The notes beneath the pieces are model-generated. The model was not told the origin of the DNA and did not search any database. It saw only the letters and a list, made by a program, of their open reading frames with translations. A stretch of 64,000 bases of DNA from Plasmodium coatneyi (taxonomy: Eukaryota > Apicomplexa > Aconoidasida > Haemosporida > Plasmodiidae): positions 1,488,001 to 1,552,000 of the forward strand of contig NC_033567.1 of NCBI RefSeq assembly GCF_001680005.1, given 5' to 3'. Positions 21,696 through 34,200 of the stretch are shown one piece after another. Within the stretch, counting starts at the first letter, position 1; each line of letters starts with the position of its first letter. A program made the translations under genes and the position numbers.

Positions 21696-22338
21696 GCTGT
21701 GGGGTGGGGGCGTACAGAATTAAGTAGGTTGCTTAAGTGGGTTTCTCACATGTGCACGCTCATGTGAACGTTTATGTGCACCTCGCAAAAATGCACACAC
21801 GCAGATCGAGTTGTTCACGTGTAGGAGGGTCCTTTCCATGTCACAGTCGGATTGCGCGCTGCAACATGGGGAGCAACAAAACTTTCCCCATTTTAAAGAA
21901 TAAATTACTTGCTATAAGTGAAGGCGTCCTTATCTGTCAGAAGATGTTCATCTATAGAGGCTACTCTGTTGTGGCACGTTGAGCTGGTCGCGCAAAACGA
22001 GTTTGCTTATATAATTATGCATAAAATTGTGACCACGTAAAAATGGAATAATGTGTACCTATACGTACATGTGTACAACTGAATACACCTCCACAAACGC
22101 GTGGTACGCCTGCGCGCAGGAAAAGATTTCCGCTTAAGTTTGGCAATGTGCCACGTGCTAAGTGAGCCAGTATAATAGTGCTGTCAGCTAGTTAGGCTTA
22201 TCCCACATACAGGGGCAGCCATTCATTACACGCTTGGCAGTTGTGCAGTTCTCTCGAAGGTGGGAAAAATGTATGTAGTCACAAAGGGGCGAAACTGATG
22301 GTGGGGGGCACACGCATATACACGCATACATAAACATA

Positions 22339-22382
22339 CATGTAATATACATGTAATATACACGTAATATACATGTAATATA
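22339..22382. repeat. 11-bp tandem repeat, four copies
   Basis: Four near-identical copies of CATGTAATATA (the third copy has CAC for CAT), followed by a short TA run. An AT-rich minisatellite in noncoding DNA. Confidence 0.85.
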
Positions 22383-24140
22383 TATATATTATGCGCTAAG
22401 CTTATGTACCCTTTTTGGCCTTAAAGCTATGTCAACTACTGCGTTCATCTTCTGCGCGGCTTTCACGCGCTCTCAACTTTTTACGTTGGCTGTGAACGTG
22501 TATGCTCCAAAAGCGCTTATAATATGTAACAAAAATCAACGAACACATAATATCCTTTTGTTGGCTACCCAGGTGGAATGTTTTTTTTTTTTTTTTTCGT
22601 CAAGCATAAAATTATGAGAAAAAAATGGTAAAGCAAATAACCTTCTCTTAAATACACAATGTTGTTGGGGGCGAATGCACGATGACGATGAGGAGAGTAA
22701 AATATTTTTAATTTTTTACGCTTCTTAGAGGATTATATTAAACGTGTTTTTCTTTGCATTTTTATTTCGTGTTATTATGAATTAATGTTATCAGGAAAAC
22801 GCAGAATTTGTTCATTTTTTTTTTCACCTATATTTCATATATATATAGCCTTTTTTTGCTTATGCTTATGAAGAGGAAAAAAAGCCCATGACTGTTCTTT
22901 AAGAGAAAACATAATAGTGAGCATCTACTTTATGCGAATGCAGAATGCAAATGCGGTGTGAAGAATGTGCGTTTTTTTTTTAAAACAGGTTGAAGGATTG
23001 GCAACTGTGAGGCATTCCTTGTGGTGTGGATCGTAAATAAGGGCAAGCCTATTCTTGGCGTTCGTTCTGCCCTACACATTGGATTTAACCTATGGTATTT
23101 TCAATCTTTTTATTTTTCTGTCGCACAATTTGCCTTCCTAGCGCGTCGTTGCTACTACCAGGATGTTCCATGTACATTTCTAAGCTACGCTTCTTTTTTT
23201 TTTGCGTAACTTTGCTTAGGTAGCATTATATGTGTAATTATGTTCATGGTGTGTGCCCACAAAATGAGGGTCAACATTTTTACTACATTAATTTACAAAA
23301 CTGCGTAAGGGGAAAAAATAATCCCACAGCTATGCATAGTTGTATGGTAAGGTTTGTCACAGGGAGTTTTTTTCTAGTCTTTTTTTTTTCTTCATCATTT
23401 ATGCCATTTACTGCGCACTCCATTAGCTGTGATTGTCGTTTTTTGTTTATACGTTGAACCAAGTTGGAAGTGGATAATGTGGGGGTATGAAAAGTGGGAG
23501 TATAAACACCAGTTAACCCCGTACACAATGAAGTGTGAAAATGGTCTCTAAGCCGTTTAAGGGATACAGCACTTCATTCTTCTTAACAGAATTTCCACAA
23601 TGTTTTCCCAAACAAAGAAATATTTTTTAAAAAGGTCTTGGACAAAAGTGACAATTTTTTTTTAAGCATTTTTGAAAAACGAGCAGCAGTGTATCAACCA
23701 GTGCAATTTTGTTAACATGTGAATTTGAGAAAAAAAAAAAACTTGTTAAACTTTTCCGCGATGGCATGTTACAAAAATGTAGCATCCTTCTTACATTCAT
23801 CTTTTGCAACATGCAGAGTTAACTCCTACAACTATTTTGCAATTTCCACCAATTCAGCTTCCTACTTTTAACGCTAAGCTTGCTCTGCTGGGTGCACATG
23901 CATCTCCAAATAGAACAATCGTCTAAGCTCATGTGACAATTTACTATAATATAAATAGTATTTCAATTTTTATATGTAGATGCTTTATTTGTTATGTTAC
24001 ATTTTTTCGTTATTAATAAAAAAAAAAATATATATTTTGTTAATTACGCATTTTATTAAAAAAAAAAGTGTACATACATTTGTACATATAATTGTGCACA
24101 TATACGCAAATATAAATGTGGGATCCAATTAAACATAAAA

Positions 24141-24175
24141 AATAATAATAGTAATAATAATAATAAAAATAATTA
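24141..24175. repeat. TAA-type trinucleotide microsatellite
   Basis: A run of AAT/AATAAT units with a few interruptions, in noncoding DNA downstream of CAF1. Confidence 0.7.
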
Positions 24176-25803
24176 AAGAATCGCTTTAATACATTACAGG
24201 GGTGGAAAATTATGTGAGGGCTTTCTTGCCCTCTGCGTGACACATATACGTATGGGGTACACACATATGCATACCGACATAATAATACATACATGAGTTA
24301 ACAGACACACATAACGCCTACACACATGCGCGTACATACGCACGGTGTTTGGTAAAAATGAAAAAATATATTCTACAAGGAATGTATACGAAGGGGGGCA
24401 GGGGGGGATTCGAAAAAAGGGAAAAGGCAAAGGGGGCAAAAAGGCATGGTAAAAAATGAAAACATTTATTTCTTACCACAAATGACAGAATTAAAAAGGA
24501 GGGGAAGTAAGAGTACAAGGAGAACCAAAATGTGAACGTAGGGGTGGACACACTCGAACGTGTACACATATGCATACACACACGCATATGTGGACACCTA
24601 CGCAAGTAACTACGTAATAGGAACTGCAGGGGGTACACAAAAACGTAGTGAGATAAACGCAATTGGACGGGGAGGGGGTACAGACGTAAGGGCATACGCT
24701 GCAACAGTACACCAGCCTTTTGACAATCACATTGTGCGTGTAACATGTAAAACTCCCTCATTCATTTTTGTGATAAAAAAAATAATGATGTACTCTCTCC
24801 GCCCATCCGCTTTAAAAATATAATATGTAAATTTTGCATGCGCAATGAAAGGCAAATTAATAGAGGACACAGCAGATATGCAAAATGTATATATTTTAAA
24901 AATATCACTAACACTTAAAAAAAAAAAGGGAAAAATTCACATTACTGTAAGGAAAGGGTGGGTATGCACGTATACATAAGGGTACACAGTTGAACATGTG
25001 CGTAAAAAAAGGGGCGTATATAATTATATATACATAATATGTAGGGGCATACATGTGGAGTCTACATATAGCTTGCGCGGCGGCAAGCCCATATGTGAGG
25101 GTAATAATAATACACACACAATGCGAAGGAAAGATTGAAAAGTATACAAAATTTTCCTTCTTTTTTTTTACCTGCTAAATACATACACTCACATGAAAAA
25201 AAAATGGAAGGTGCACTACGCAAAAATATATCAATGGATGTAACAACACAATCTTCGATTTGCCACTAGAATGTCTATAGATATACATAGCACGTGGGCG
25301 GATTAAAAGAATAAGCACGTAAAACAATTATACAAGTGCGGCTGTGCACGCGCAAGTATACAATTATACAAACACATAATATGCAAACGCGCACATACAC
25401 TTGGACCATGTGTGCAGGTGTGGAAAAGCCATGCCCCCCACACGCGCGCAGATATAAACGTAACAATACATGCCTCCATCTTCCGTATGTATTATACGTA
25501 AGCATAAATACATATGAGCAAGGTTGACACACAACTACAAATTCTATACACATGTGTCTGTGTATATATGCACGTATCTTACATAAAAAAAAATATATAT
25601 GTTCGGGTAAAACATGCTTCTCTTTACAAATTAATTTATTAACAATTATAAAAAAAAATACACATTCATTTTGTTTTCTCCTATGGGGTCGAAGGCTAGT
25701 CTGAATTCAACGATATGAGTTATACTCCCTTGGGCTTCTCCCTCCCCCTCTCAATAAATCTGCACCTCTATCTCGAAGCAAATATTCCACTCTACGCACA
25801 ACA

Positions 25804-28800
25804 CTACGCGTCGTAAAAAAATTTTCTTTCTTTATTTTTAAATTCGTAACTGGCATAGTTAAACATGTTGCCTCGGGGCGATTCCATTGAATTATACTTG
25901 TCAGCCAGAATTGCGTTTTTCTCCAAAAAGTTATTACTATCCACGTAGTTATACATGCTCATGTTTGGTTCCTCCCTTTTACCATTATAAATGGAAGACG
26001 ATATGTTACCACTCTTCTCGGTAAAAGATTTGCTGCCTACTTTATCTGTAAACGATTCGGCATACGAATTGTAATATGGCTGATTTCGAGATACTACACC
26101 TGTTGCGCCTTCACCGTTAAAGTAAAAACTGGAGTTGCTTAAACTACCTCCCTTGTGGTTAACATTCATTTTGCTAAACGAGTTCGTGTCGCTGTTTGCA
26201 TAAATATTGTTCAGGTTAATGTTATTCATCATGGCATGGTTTATCATGCTTAGGTTGTCCTTGCTCGTTTTTTTGTTCATAAAATTGTTGAAGGCGCTTC
26301 CGTTCGTGCTGACGTTTTCGGCTGTGCTACTGCTGTTGTGCTTGCCATTGTGGACCACGTTATTCTTCCCCGAATTAGTCCCACTGTTCATCTTACTTAA
26401 GCTCATCATATTGAAATTATTCATTTTTCCATGCAAAACATCGGCGTAGTTATTTCCACCTTTGCTATTCTTCATGTTCCCAAGGTGATGAATATCCCCG
26501 TTGACGTCGGCGGCGCTTCCTCCTGCGTTACCACTGTTGGCGTAATTGCGCACATTTGGGGGGCTCATAATGTCAGAAGTGTTCATGGCGTTCATTATAT
26601 TTACACTACTCAAACTATGCAGTAAACTTTCGCTATCGCATGTGGGGCTATTGAGGAAGTTATTTTTTACACCTAATTGCTGCACGGCGTTCTTTCCATA
26701 CGGTCCCGCTACGGCTGCAGATCCACCACCTGTTCCTATGCCTCCTCTATTGTACAACTTCACATTGTCTGCCTTGAAATAATTCATATTATTTAAAAAG
26801 CTTTTGTATTCATTTCTATCGATGGGGGCATTTTTCTTCTCATCTTTTGGCAGCAGATTTCCGTTTGCAAACTTGGCTCCTTCTTCCTCTTCCTTTACAA
26901 TGTTGGCAAAATTTCTGTTTCCATTTTTTCTTCGGCTAAGTGGGTCATAGTTATTATTCTGCTCGAAGTGGCTCATGCTCATTTTATCTGCAGCATTTTT
27001 CTCATTGCTTTTTTCTTTCATAAATGTGTTGCCGCCGTTGGTACCGTTCCCATTATTTCCTCCGTTAGCAAGTCCCCCATTGACGCTCTTATTTTTGTTC
27101 TTACTATGTTTGTGGTTCCTGTTGCCATTTTTCCCACCCTTGCCGTTCTTTCCGTTGTTGCCGTTACTGTTGGTGCTTCCCCTGGTTTGATCTCCGCCAT
27201 TTTTTGGGCTCCCATTGTGCACCCCATTTGGAATTATACTTCCATCAGCATTATAGACGCCCTCACTAATATAGCTATTTCCTAACAAGACGGTATTTTT
27301 TCCATTTCCTTCCTTGGCACTATTTTTGCTATTCTTCTCATTTGCGGTGCTGCTCAGCTGATTAAAATTTTTGTTATTTCTGTTTGAGTTGCTCGAGCCA
27401 TTCATGTTAAAGGTTGGGTTCGCACTTGGGTCGGTACTGTCAAGGGGCGCTTTGTTTGCTGCGTTGTATGCGGGAACGATATTTGTGCCTAACGGGCCCA
27501 CACCACCAATGGCGCCAATCCCACCAGCGGAACCAACGGAACCATGCGAGTTGTTCTTAATCATGCCCCCGGAACCGTTCGGGTTAGCCATGTTGGCAAA
27601 ATTCAGTTTGCTACTTCCACTGGCATTGCCCAAATTGTTCATGCTCATGTTATGCTTCAGTATATGATTCGATGCGTAGCTAGTAGTACCCATGTTTAAG
27701 CTGCAATTTTTCGCTTCGTTGCCACTGATTAGATGCGCCCCGTTGCTCAAATTAGGATTGCCCGTATTGTTGGAGGAAGATGAACTCAGGTTTTTCAAAA
27801 AGGAATTATTTTTAGCCTTTTCTCCACTGTTGTTATTATTGCTGCCACTTATTACGTTAGTCAAATTGCATGAAGATGGTGGGGGCGGTGGAGGAGGAGG
27901 TGGGGGTGGATGCTTCACGGGAAAACTCCCATTTGCACCTTTGTTTAAATTGTTCATTTTTTCGTCCTTGCAGGTTTCATCCCTATGCATTGTCATATTT
28001 TTTGGCGATAGAAGATTCATGGCGTCGAAATTTACACTACCAAGCTCATTATTCTTGCTGCTATGGTTACCATTCTGCATTAGGCCGCTGGACACGTCGC
28101 CATTCAGGAGGACACTGTTTTTGTGGCTTCCCTTAAAATTGCCATTCCCATTTAAATTACCCGTAATTATATTCTTGCCATAATTAATTTGCGTCATGTT
28201 TACTTTGTTCATCACGTTTTTATTCAAAGCGCCTTTTCCGCTCACATGTGCACCACCGTTGTTATTTCCATTCCCGGCCATGCCCATGCTGCCTGCTCCG
28301 TCAAACAATGTGTCATCCATTTCAACATCTTCTGTAGTGCCCTTATCATTCGAGTTGCTTCCACTTCTCGGGTAGCTACTAAACGAGTTGTACTTGTTTG
28401 GCATGTAGTGCTTAAAATTACTTACGCTACTGTTCATTTGGGGGTCTCCATTGCTCGCAATGTTGGCTGCCGCGAAATTTACGCCATTTAAAAATGGGCC
28501 ATTGTCGTTACTGCTATTGTTGTTGTGGTTCTTCTTACTGCTGTTCTTTCCATTTTCGCTTGCGCCATTTGCATAGTTCACAGTAGGTGCATGCATACTG
28601 CTTAGTGCAATTCCATTTCTGGCAATGGGGTTGTTGTTGTCCACCTCGTAATCGCCCTTAACTGCATCTATAATACTCCCTTCCGAAACGTTTAGACTTT
28701 TCATGGAGCCACTTTGCATTGCGTTCACACTGCTCACGCTGCTACTGATGTTGCCGCTGCTTTGCTTGAAGTTTAAATTCCCAACATTAACTGCAGGTAC

Positions 28801-31284
28801 ACGGTTCACATTCATATTATTCACCCCCATGTTGTTAACCACCATGCCATTATTTATACTAGCGAGGTTTATTCCATTCGTGTCTACATTTAAGCCACTT
28901 GAAAGTACCACAGGGTTGTTTATGTTGCTCATGCTGGGACCAACTACGTTGTTTTTGCTTACTGAACCTGAACCATTCTTCACAATCGAGCCCTTTTTGC
29001 TTAGCGTAGAGCCTTTACCAGATACGCCGCTCCTTCCGCTTATATTAACACTGCTATTCGTGCCACTCAAACTACTCAGGTTGTTTAACAGGACGGAGTT
29101 CTTCATTCTGTTCATGCTCATATTGGCACTATTCATACTGGTGATGTTTCCACTAGGGTTGGAAAAATTGCGATTCGTTGTTCCTCCTATTCTGCTCATA
29201 TTTTTCAAATGCTCTCTACTACTGCTTATATTGGCTATGTTAAAATCGCTGCTCAATTTATCCTTGCTGGGGTTTTTCCGCAAATCATCAAACACGTTTT
29301 TGAGTGCCTTGGGGCTGTTCTCTAAGCTGCTCCTTTTGGCATTCCCTGCAATGCTCATGAACTCCCTGGAATTGTTGCTGTTCTTGTGGTGGTTGCTGCT
29401 ACTGTTGTGGTGGTTGCTGCTATTGTTGTGGTGGTGTTTGTTTTTGCTGTTCCCTTTGGCGTTACCGTGGTTGTTGCCATTTCCGTTTCCGTGTCCTCCA
29501 TTGTGACCTCCACTATGACCGCCACTACGGCCTCTTCCGTTTCCGCCAGTCCTGCCACCACCGCTTCCTCCGTTATTTCCCTCATTATTGCCTCCGTTAT
29601 TGCTGCCGCTGTTGCTTCCGTTCTTGCTGCTACCATTACTGTTGCTACCGCCGTTACCGTTATTCTTTCCGTTGTTCTTGTTATTATTTTTGTTACTATT
29701 TTTGGAGTTCCCCTTTCCTCCACCTTTGCCGTTATGTTTTCCACTTCTCCTACCACTTCCGCTGCCGTTTCCGCTGCTATTTCCGCTATCATTTCTGCTA
29801 TCATTTCTGCTATCGTTTCTGCTACCACTTCTACTGTCGCCACCACTAAGGCTGTTCGTATGTGCGTCGCTATTGGCCAGAACCCGCAGCGATTTGGCAT
29901 TCACAGAACCCATATTAACCAACTGTGGGTGGGAGCTGTACTTGGCAAAATCCCTGTTATTCATAGCACCGTTTTCATATGAAGAGAGGCCAATAATGCT
30001 GTTCGGTATAATATTCCCTACATTTGCAATAGTGTTGTAGTTATTTTGGCTCATATCTGCATACAGGTTGTATAACATGTCACTTTTAAAGTTGCCTTTG
30101 ACGGCGTCTTTGCTGAAGCTTATTTGGTATTCCTTGTTTTCCAGATAGTGGCTGAGCATGTGGTTATGTGTGTGCATCATGCAGTTATTTCCCTCCAAGT
30201 ACATGTGGTTGCATTCCCTGCTTCGCTCTTCGCTGTCGTTGTTATCGCTGTGGTTTCCGCTGTTGTTGCAGCTGTGATTGCCACTGTGGTTGCAACTCTG
30301 GTTGGCACTCTGACTTCCGCTATAACTGCAATCGTAGTTGGCGCCATAGCCGCAGCCGTAGGCACCCGTGCAGTTAGCTCCACCATAGCATTGGCCACTT
30401 CCCCCATGCGTATTATTATTGCCCTTCACGTAGCCACTGCCATAATGATTCGAACTATTTAATTTATTCGGATGGTCCTCCAACTTGGGATTGTAATTCT
30501 TTATAGTGGAGCCTAGGCCGTATATAATGCCCGAATATTTTTTGTCATCTATTTGGTTATCGAAATACAGTTCCAGTAATTTGAAAAATGTTTTACAGGT
30601 TACTAGGGAATCTGAACCAGCCTGGTGTTGTCTTCCTATCCTTTTGACACTTAAAATTTCGCTAATTTTTTGCAAAGAGTAGGTCCTACTTAATTGCTTG
30701 ATATTCAAATTTAGCAGCAGATACTTTATATCGTACAGGGAAGGGAAAAAATCGTTCAGTAAATCAAAAAAGGCAATTTCATTATGAGGCAAAGCACAGC
30801 AAGTTAGTATTTTTAACAGATAAGCAAAATCATAACAACCGTGGAAAGATATCCATTTGACGTCTTCATTCATCACCAACCCGGAGGACATAATAACTTC
30901 CCCAAAATGCAACAACTCTATTCCTAACGACTGATGTTTTTCAAAATTTATTCCACTGACCTTTAGAAAGTCTATAGAATTCTGAGCATACATATCACTT
31001 TCCAGGTCAAACTTAAAATTGAATTGCCATGTTGATACCTTAGGGAGTTCCCCTTTCCCATTAGAAAAGGTAACCCCTAATTGTATAACCTTTAACAGAT
31101 CTACATTGCACTTTATCGTTTGATAATTATAGTCTATTACATTTCCTGTTGGCCTAGCAACAATTCCCGGAAATTCTGTGTCGATAGCAACGTAGGGATG
31201 ATTTTCGACTACATCCCTGATTCGTTCAAATTCCTCCTCTAAATTATTTGCCCATACGTCTACGATTTTCGTTCTCTCATCCAT
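25804..31284 (-). CDS. CAF1: CCR4-NOT complex deadenylase CAF1 with a very long low-complexity tail, 1826 aa
   Basis: Poly(A)-specific 3' exonuclease of the CCR4-NOT complex, which shortens mRNA tails in the cytoplasm. The N-terminal ~270 residues are a complete CAF1/Pop2 (DEDDh) nuclease domain: D35 and E37 in IDTEFPG, D152 in FHGCYDFAYLL, and H220 and D225 in GRQHQAGSDSL supply the metal-binding and catalytic set. Usual CAF1 proteins are about 280-300 residues; here ~1550 further residues follow, dominated by Asn, Ser, Gly and Lys, with a run of 11 Pro (encoded near 27880-27912) and many degenerate SGN/NGGN-type units. The last ~50 residues look more conserved. The start is the ATG at 31284, just ahead of the domain; one exon. 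P. falciparum has a CAF1 of similar great length, as I recall. The tail could act in phase separation or partner binding, but that is inference. Confidence 0.95.
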   Translation of the reverse strand: MDERTKIVDVWANNLEEEFERIRDVVENHPYVAIDTEFPGIVARPTGNVIDYNYQTIKCNVDLLKVIQLGVTFSNGKGELPKVSTWQFNFKFDLESDMYAQNSIDFLKVSGINFEKHQSLGIELLHFGEVIMSSGLVMNEDVKWISFHGCYDFAYLLKILTCCALPHNEIAFFDLLNDFFPSLYDIKYLLLNLNIKQLSRTYSLQKISEILSVKRIGRQHQAGSDSLVTCKTFFKLLELYFDNQIDDKKYSGIIYGLGSTIKNYNPKLEDHPNKLNSSNHYGSGYVKGNNNTHGGSGQCYGGANCTGAYGCGYGANYDCSYSGSQSANQSCNHSGNHSCNNSGNHSDNNDSEERSRECNHMYLEGNNCMMHTHNHMLSHYLENKEYQISFSKDAVKGNFKSDMLYNLYADMSQNNYNTIANVGNIIPNSIIGLSSYENGAMNNRDFAKYSSHPQLVNMGSVNAKSLRVLANSDAHTNSLSGGDSRSGSRNDSRNDSRNDSGNSSGNGSGSGRRSGKHNGKGGGKGNSKNSNKNNNKNNGKNNGNGGSNSNGSSKNGSNSGSNNGGNNEGNNGGSGGGRTGGNGRGRSGGHSGGHNGGHGNGNGNNHGNAKGNSKNKHHHNNSSNHHNSSSNHHKNSNNSREFMSIAGNAKRSSLENSPKALKNVFDDLRKNPSKDKLSSDFNIANISSSREHLKNMSRIGGTTNRNFSNPSGNITSMNSANMSMNRMKNSVLLNNLSSLSGTNSSVNISGRSGVSGKGSTLSKKGSIVKNGSGSVSKNNVVGPSMSNINNPVVLSSGLNVDTNGINLASINNGMVVNNMGVNNMNVNRVPAVNVGNLNFKQSSGNISSSVSSVNAMQSGSMKSLNVSEGSIIDAVKGDYEVDNNNPIARNGIALSSMHAPTVNYANGASENGKNSSKKNHNNNSSNDNGPFLNGVNFAAANIASNGDPQMNSSVSNFKHYMPNKYNSFSSYPRSGSNSNDKGTTEDVEMDDTLFDGAGSMGMAGNGNNNGGAHVSGKGALNKNVMNKVNMTQINYGKNIITGNLNGNGNFKGSHKNSVLLNGDVSSGLMQNGNHSSKNNELGSVNFDAMNLLSPKNMTMHRDETCKDEKMNNLNKGANGSFPVKHPPPPPPPPPPPSSCNLTNVISGSNNNNSGEKAKNNSFLKNLSSSSSNNTGNPNLSNGAHLISGNEAKNCSLNMGTTSYASNHILKHNMSMNNLGNASGSSKLNFANMANPNGSGGMIKNNSHGSVGSAGGIGAIGGVGPLGTNIVPAYNAANKAPLDSTDPSANPTFNMNGSSNSNRNNKNFNQLSSTANEKNSKNSAKEGNGKNTVLLGNSYISEGVYNADGSIIPNGVHNGSPKNGGDQTRGSTNSNGNNGKNGKGGKNGNRNHKHSKNKNKSVNGGLANGGNNGNGTNGGNTFMKEKSNEKNAADKMSMSHFEQNNNYDPLSRRKNGNRNFANIVKEEEEGAKFANGNLLPKDEKKNAPIDRNEYKSFLNNMNYFKADNVKLYNRGGIGTGGGSAAVAGPYGKNAVQQLGVKNNFLNSPTCDSESLLHSLSSVNIMNAMNTSDIMSPPNVRNYANSGNAGGSAADVNGDIHHLGNMKNSKGGNNYADVLHGKMNNFNMMSLSKMNSGTNSGKNNVVHNGKHNSSSTAENVSTNGSAFNNFMNKKTSKDNLSMINHAMMNNINLNNIYANSDTNSFSKMNVNHKGGSLSNSSFYFNGEGATGVVSRNQPYYNSYAESFTDKVGSKSFTEKSGNISSSIYNGKREEPNMSMYNYVDSNNFLEKNAILADKYNSMESPRGNMFNYASYEFKNKERKFFYDA

Positions 31285-34200
31285 GTATGACAGGTAATTT
31301 TTTTTACTTTATGATGCATTTAACCTGGCTTGGTAATTCCTCTTTATATTTCGTTTGTCCTTGTTTGGTTGCTACGCGATTTGCGTTCGCTCCTTCCGTT
31401 GCTGCAATTGTTCGTGCGGTTACTGTTGCAGTTACTGTCTCTACTGCTGATTCTCCTTTTTGTATATGCCATGTACATGTGCTATTTCAACCAAGTTCAA
31501 ATACATTTAATGCAAACGCCACTACAGTCAGTCGTTTTTTCATGTATATATACGTGCTTGTGTTAGCATACATGTTTATGCATACGTATGCATACTCAAG
31601 CGCGCCTGGGCGTGCGAAGGTGTCGGTGGGTAAGTACCTATACCACTGTATGTACGGGAAGGTGCACTATTATTTTTAGTGGTTTACTTTCTTGGGAAGA
31701 TTTTCTTCTGCAAATGCACGTGTGCAATATACACCACGCCCCCTGATCGTCGGGTGTGAAATACAGCTCCTACGTTCACAATCTTTTGGTGAACAAAAAA
31801 TGTTTGTGCTTCATACGAAAGCGTGAGTCCTCAGCAAGGTCACGCTCACATACTATCACAGCTGTTCCTGTTGCTGTTGTTTTGTCCTTCCCTATAACTC
31901 TTACTTCACATAAACAGTTCGAAAAATGAAAAACAATAAAAGGATTTAACATTTAGTATGTAATATTTTATATATTCCCCTTTTTTCTTCCGCTTATCCA
32001 AAAATTGTACACATAAAAATGAAATAAAAATGGTTTCCCCCAGCCCCCAAAAAATAGGCTGATATGTAATTTTTTAATTTACAAAAAAAATAAAAACAAA
32101 AATGGAAAAAGCTTCAAAATATTTCTTTCACATATATGCATATGTATATTTGTACATGGTACACTTATTCAGACGCATTCATAAGCATGTCAGCATTGGT
32201 TTTATGCATACTTGCTTACACATGCGCGCATATGCATATGCGTAACGAAACAAGGCAAACGCGAAAAGTGTTAACTTTCAAAAATAGAATATTTTAAAAC
32301 GATAGCATAATAATATGCTCGCTCGTAGCAAAAACATCCTATTAAGAAATAATAAACAAACGATCTCATGAACAAAAAAAGCAAGTGCGCTGGGGCGAGC
32401 GCATGTGTTGTAAAGGTCGAACGAGGTACGCTGAAGCATGTGCTCTATACCTACACACGTACATGCGTATGCACATGTGGAAGTACGTCAAGAGTGGGAC
32501 ACACGTTGTGGGGTTGCGAACATGCGAACATGCGTACTAGGATGAATTTACATATACATATACATAAGTATATATATGCATATGTACGCATCCGCGCAAG
32601 GTACACCCACGTGTATACTTTTTTACACAGCTCAGTGGCACTTGGCAAAACGCGGTCGTTACTATGTTACATTATGGACCATTTTTCCTTGCTTTGCTTT
32701 TGGCGGTGATTTTAAAAAAATCCAATGCTGCTTTTCTCATAGCAACTGACTCATTGTTCAAATTACTTTTTGGTGCACCTTAGGTGGAAAAAATAGCCTA
32801 TAAATGATTTTCATCAAACGAGAGGGCTATTCCGGCTTCGCACGCATGTATATATACACAGTAAGGGCTAAAAAACAATGCATTTTCCGTTAGCCTAATA
32901 TGTGCCGTCAAATGAACCACACAAATGTATCACTTAGCACGACGCGTATTTGTGTACATAACATACATATACATGTACATATGACTTGTTGAGCATACAC
33001 GTATACATATGTACACTGAGCGTACCATAGGAAGGAACACTTCACAGCTTCATAAAACGCAAATTAAAAAGGCATACATTTGGAAGGAGCCAATTGTCAC
33101 GCAAGGAGTATATTTATACTGACGTATTCCATACGTACATATTTCCCTGTTCCATTAACATAAAAGTTTTTTTTCACTTCATGATTTTGGCATAAGCTTC
33201 GCGATGAAATATGCATATTGGTATTTTTCAACGTACGTAAAAATTATGCAAGAAATATCACTTTCATTTTAGTGACTATTCTTTTCTATTATAACATTTT
33301 CTGATGCAAAAAAAAATATATATACTTGTAAGAAAAAAGAATGGGCAGGCAAAAACAAAATTTCTTTTTTTTTCTCCCCCTTTGAAGTAGCAAAAAAATG
33401 TATAAAAAATGGATTAAAAATTGGGTAATAATCAAATGGGTAAAAAATTGATGAGAAGAGGTGAGGGAAAAAAAGAAAAAAAAGGGTTTTATCACGGGTT
33501 TCCCGTTTTGCGGAGTTGGCGGGTTTTGCTTTATTTCAGAATGGTTAAAAATGTATACTATAATATAATAATATAAATTGCCGAGTTAAGCACGTACCAT
33601 TTCTTCTTCAGGAAAATTATGAAAGGGGCACGTAGCGTATATATACTTTTTAATGAGCTTGTATTTACGTAAATATATTTGTACGTATATAATATTGCTC
33701 ATGTTTGAAAGGAATATTTATAGCGTTCAAGCAGTTTTCCTCATCCTATATACATGCGCAATGTTAACGCATATTATATATTATGTATATATTTTACATG
33801 CTTATTCCCTGCTTACTGTTTCTTCCACTCGTTAATGAATTTCAGAAAACTGTCCTTTAATTTTTTTTTTTTTATTACCCCCGCATTCTTAATTTACAGA
33901 TCTTCCCGTTTTAGTTTCCTCCTTTTTTTTTTTTATCCCTTTGGTAAATGTTGTATAAATAAAAACATTTTGCCTTTTTTTAAATGTAGAAGGAAACACA
34001 TAAAAAATATAAACGCATCGTATTATAACATCTCTTTAAATCTTTTAAAAGAAGACTTTTGCGTATATCATGCTATGTGAGGAAATTTACGTGCGCGAGT
34101 GGCCATTCAGCCGTTTTTCCTTTTGTTCATCACAAAAATGTACAAGTGTTTTAATTACAATGGCCATGTATACAGAAAAAAAAAAAAAAATGAATGGAAA

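Larger units (their letters stand above)
21696..25803. other. 4.1 kb intergenic region with simple repeats
   Basis: Lies between the start of the DUF2009 gene and the 3' end of CAF1, both on the minus strand, so it should hold the DUF2009 promoter and the CAF1 3' UTR. It contains an 11-bp tandem repeat (22339-22382), a TAA-type microsatellite (about 24141-24175), and TA/CA-rich stretches at 24500-25600. A 38-codon ATG frame at 21866-21982 (+) is noted separately. No longer gene could be assembled. Confidence 0.55.

Noticed and set aside
28703..30462. Long open frames on the plus strand and in other minus-strand frames (100-270 codons) inside the CAF1 gene
   Set aside because: They are shadows of the Asn/Ser/Gly-rich repeats of CAF1, where simple trinucleotide-like codon patterns leave other frames open; their products are low-complexity Leu/Val/Ala/Thr-type sequence.
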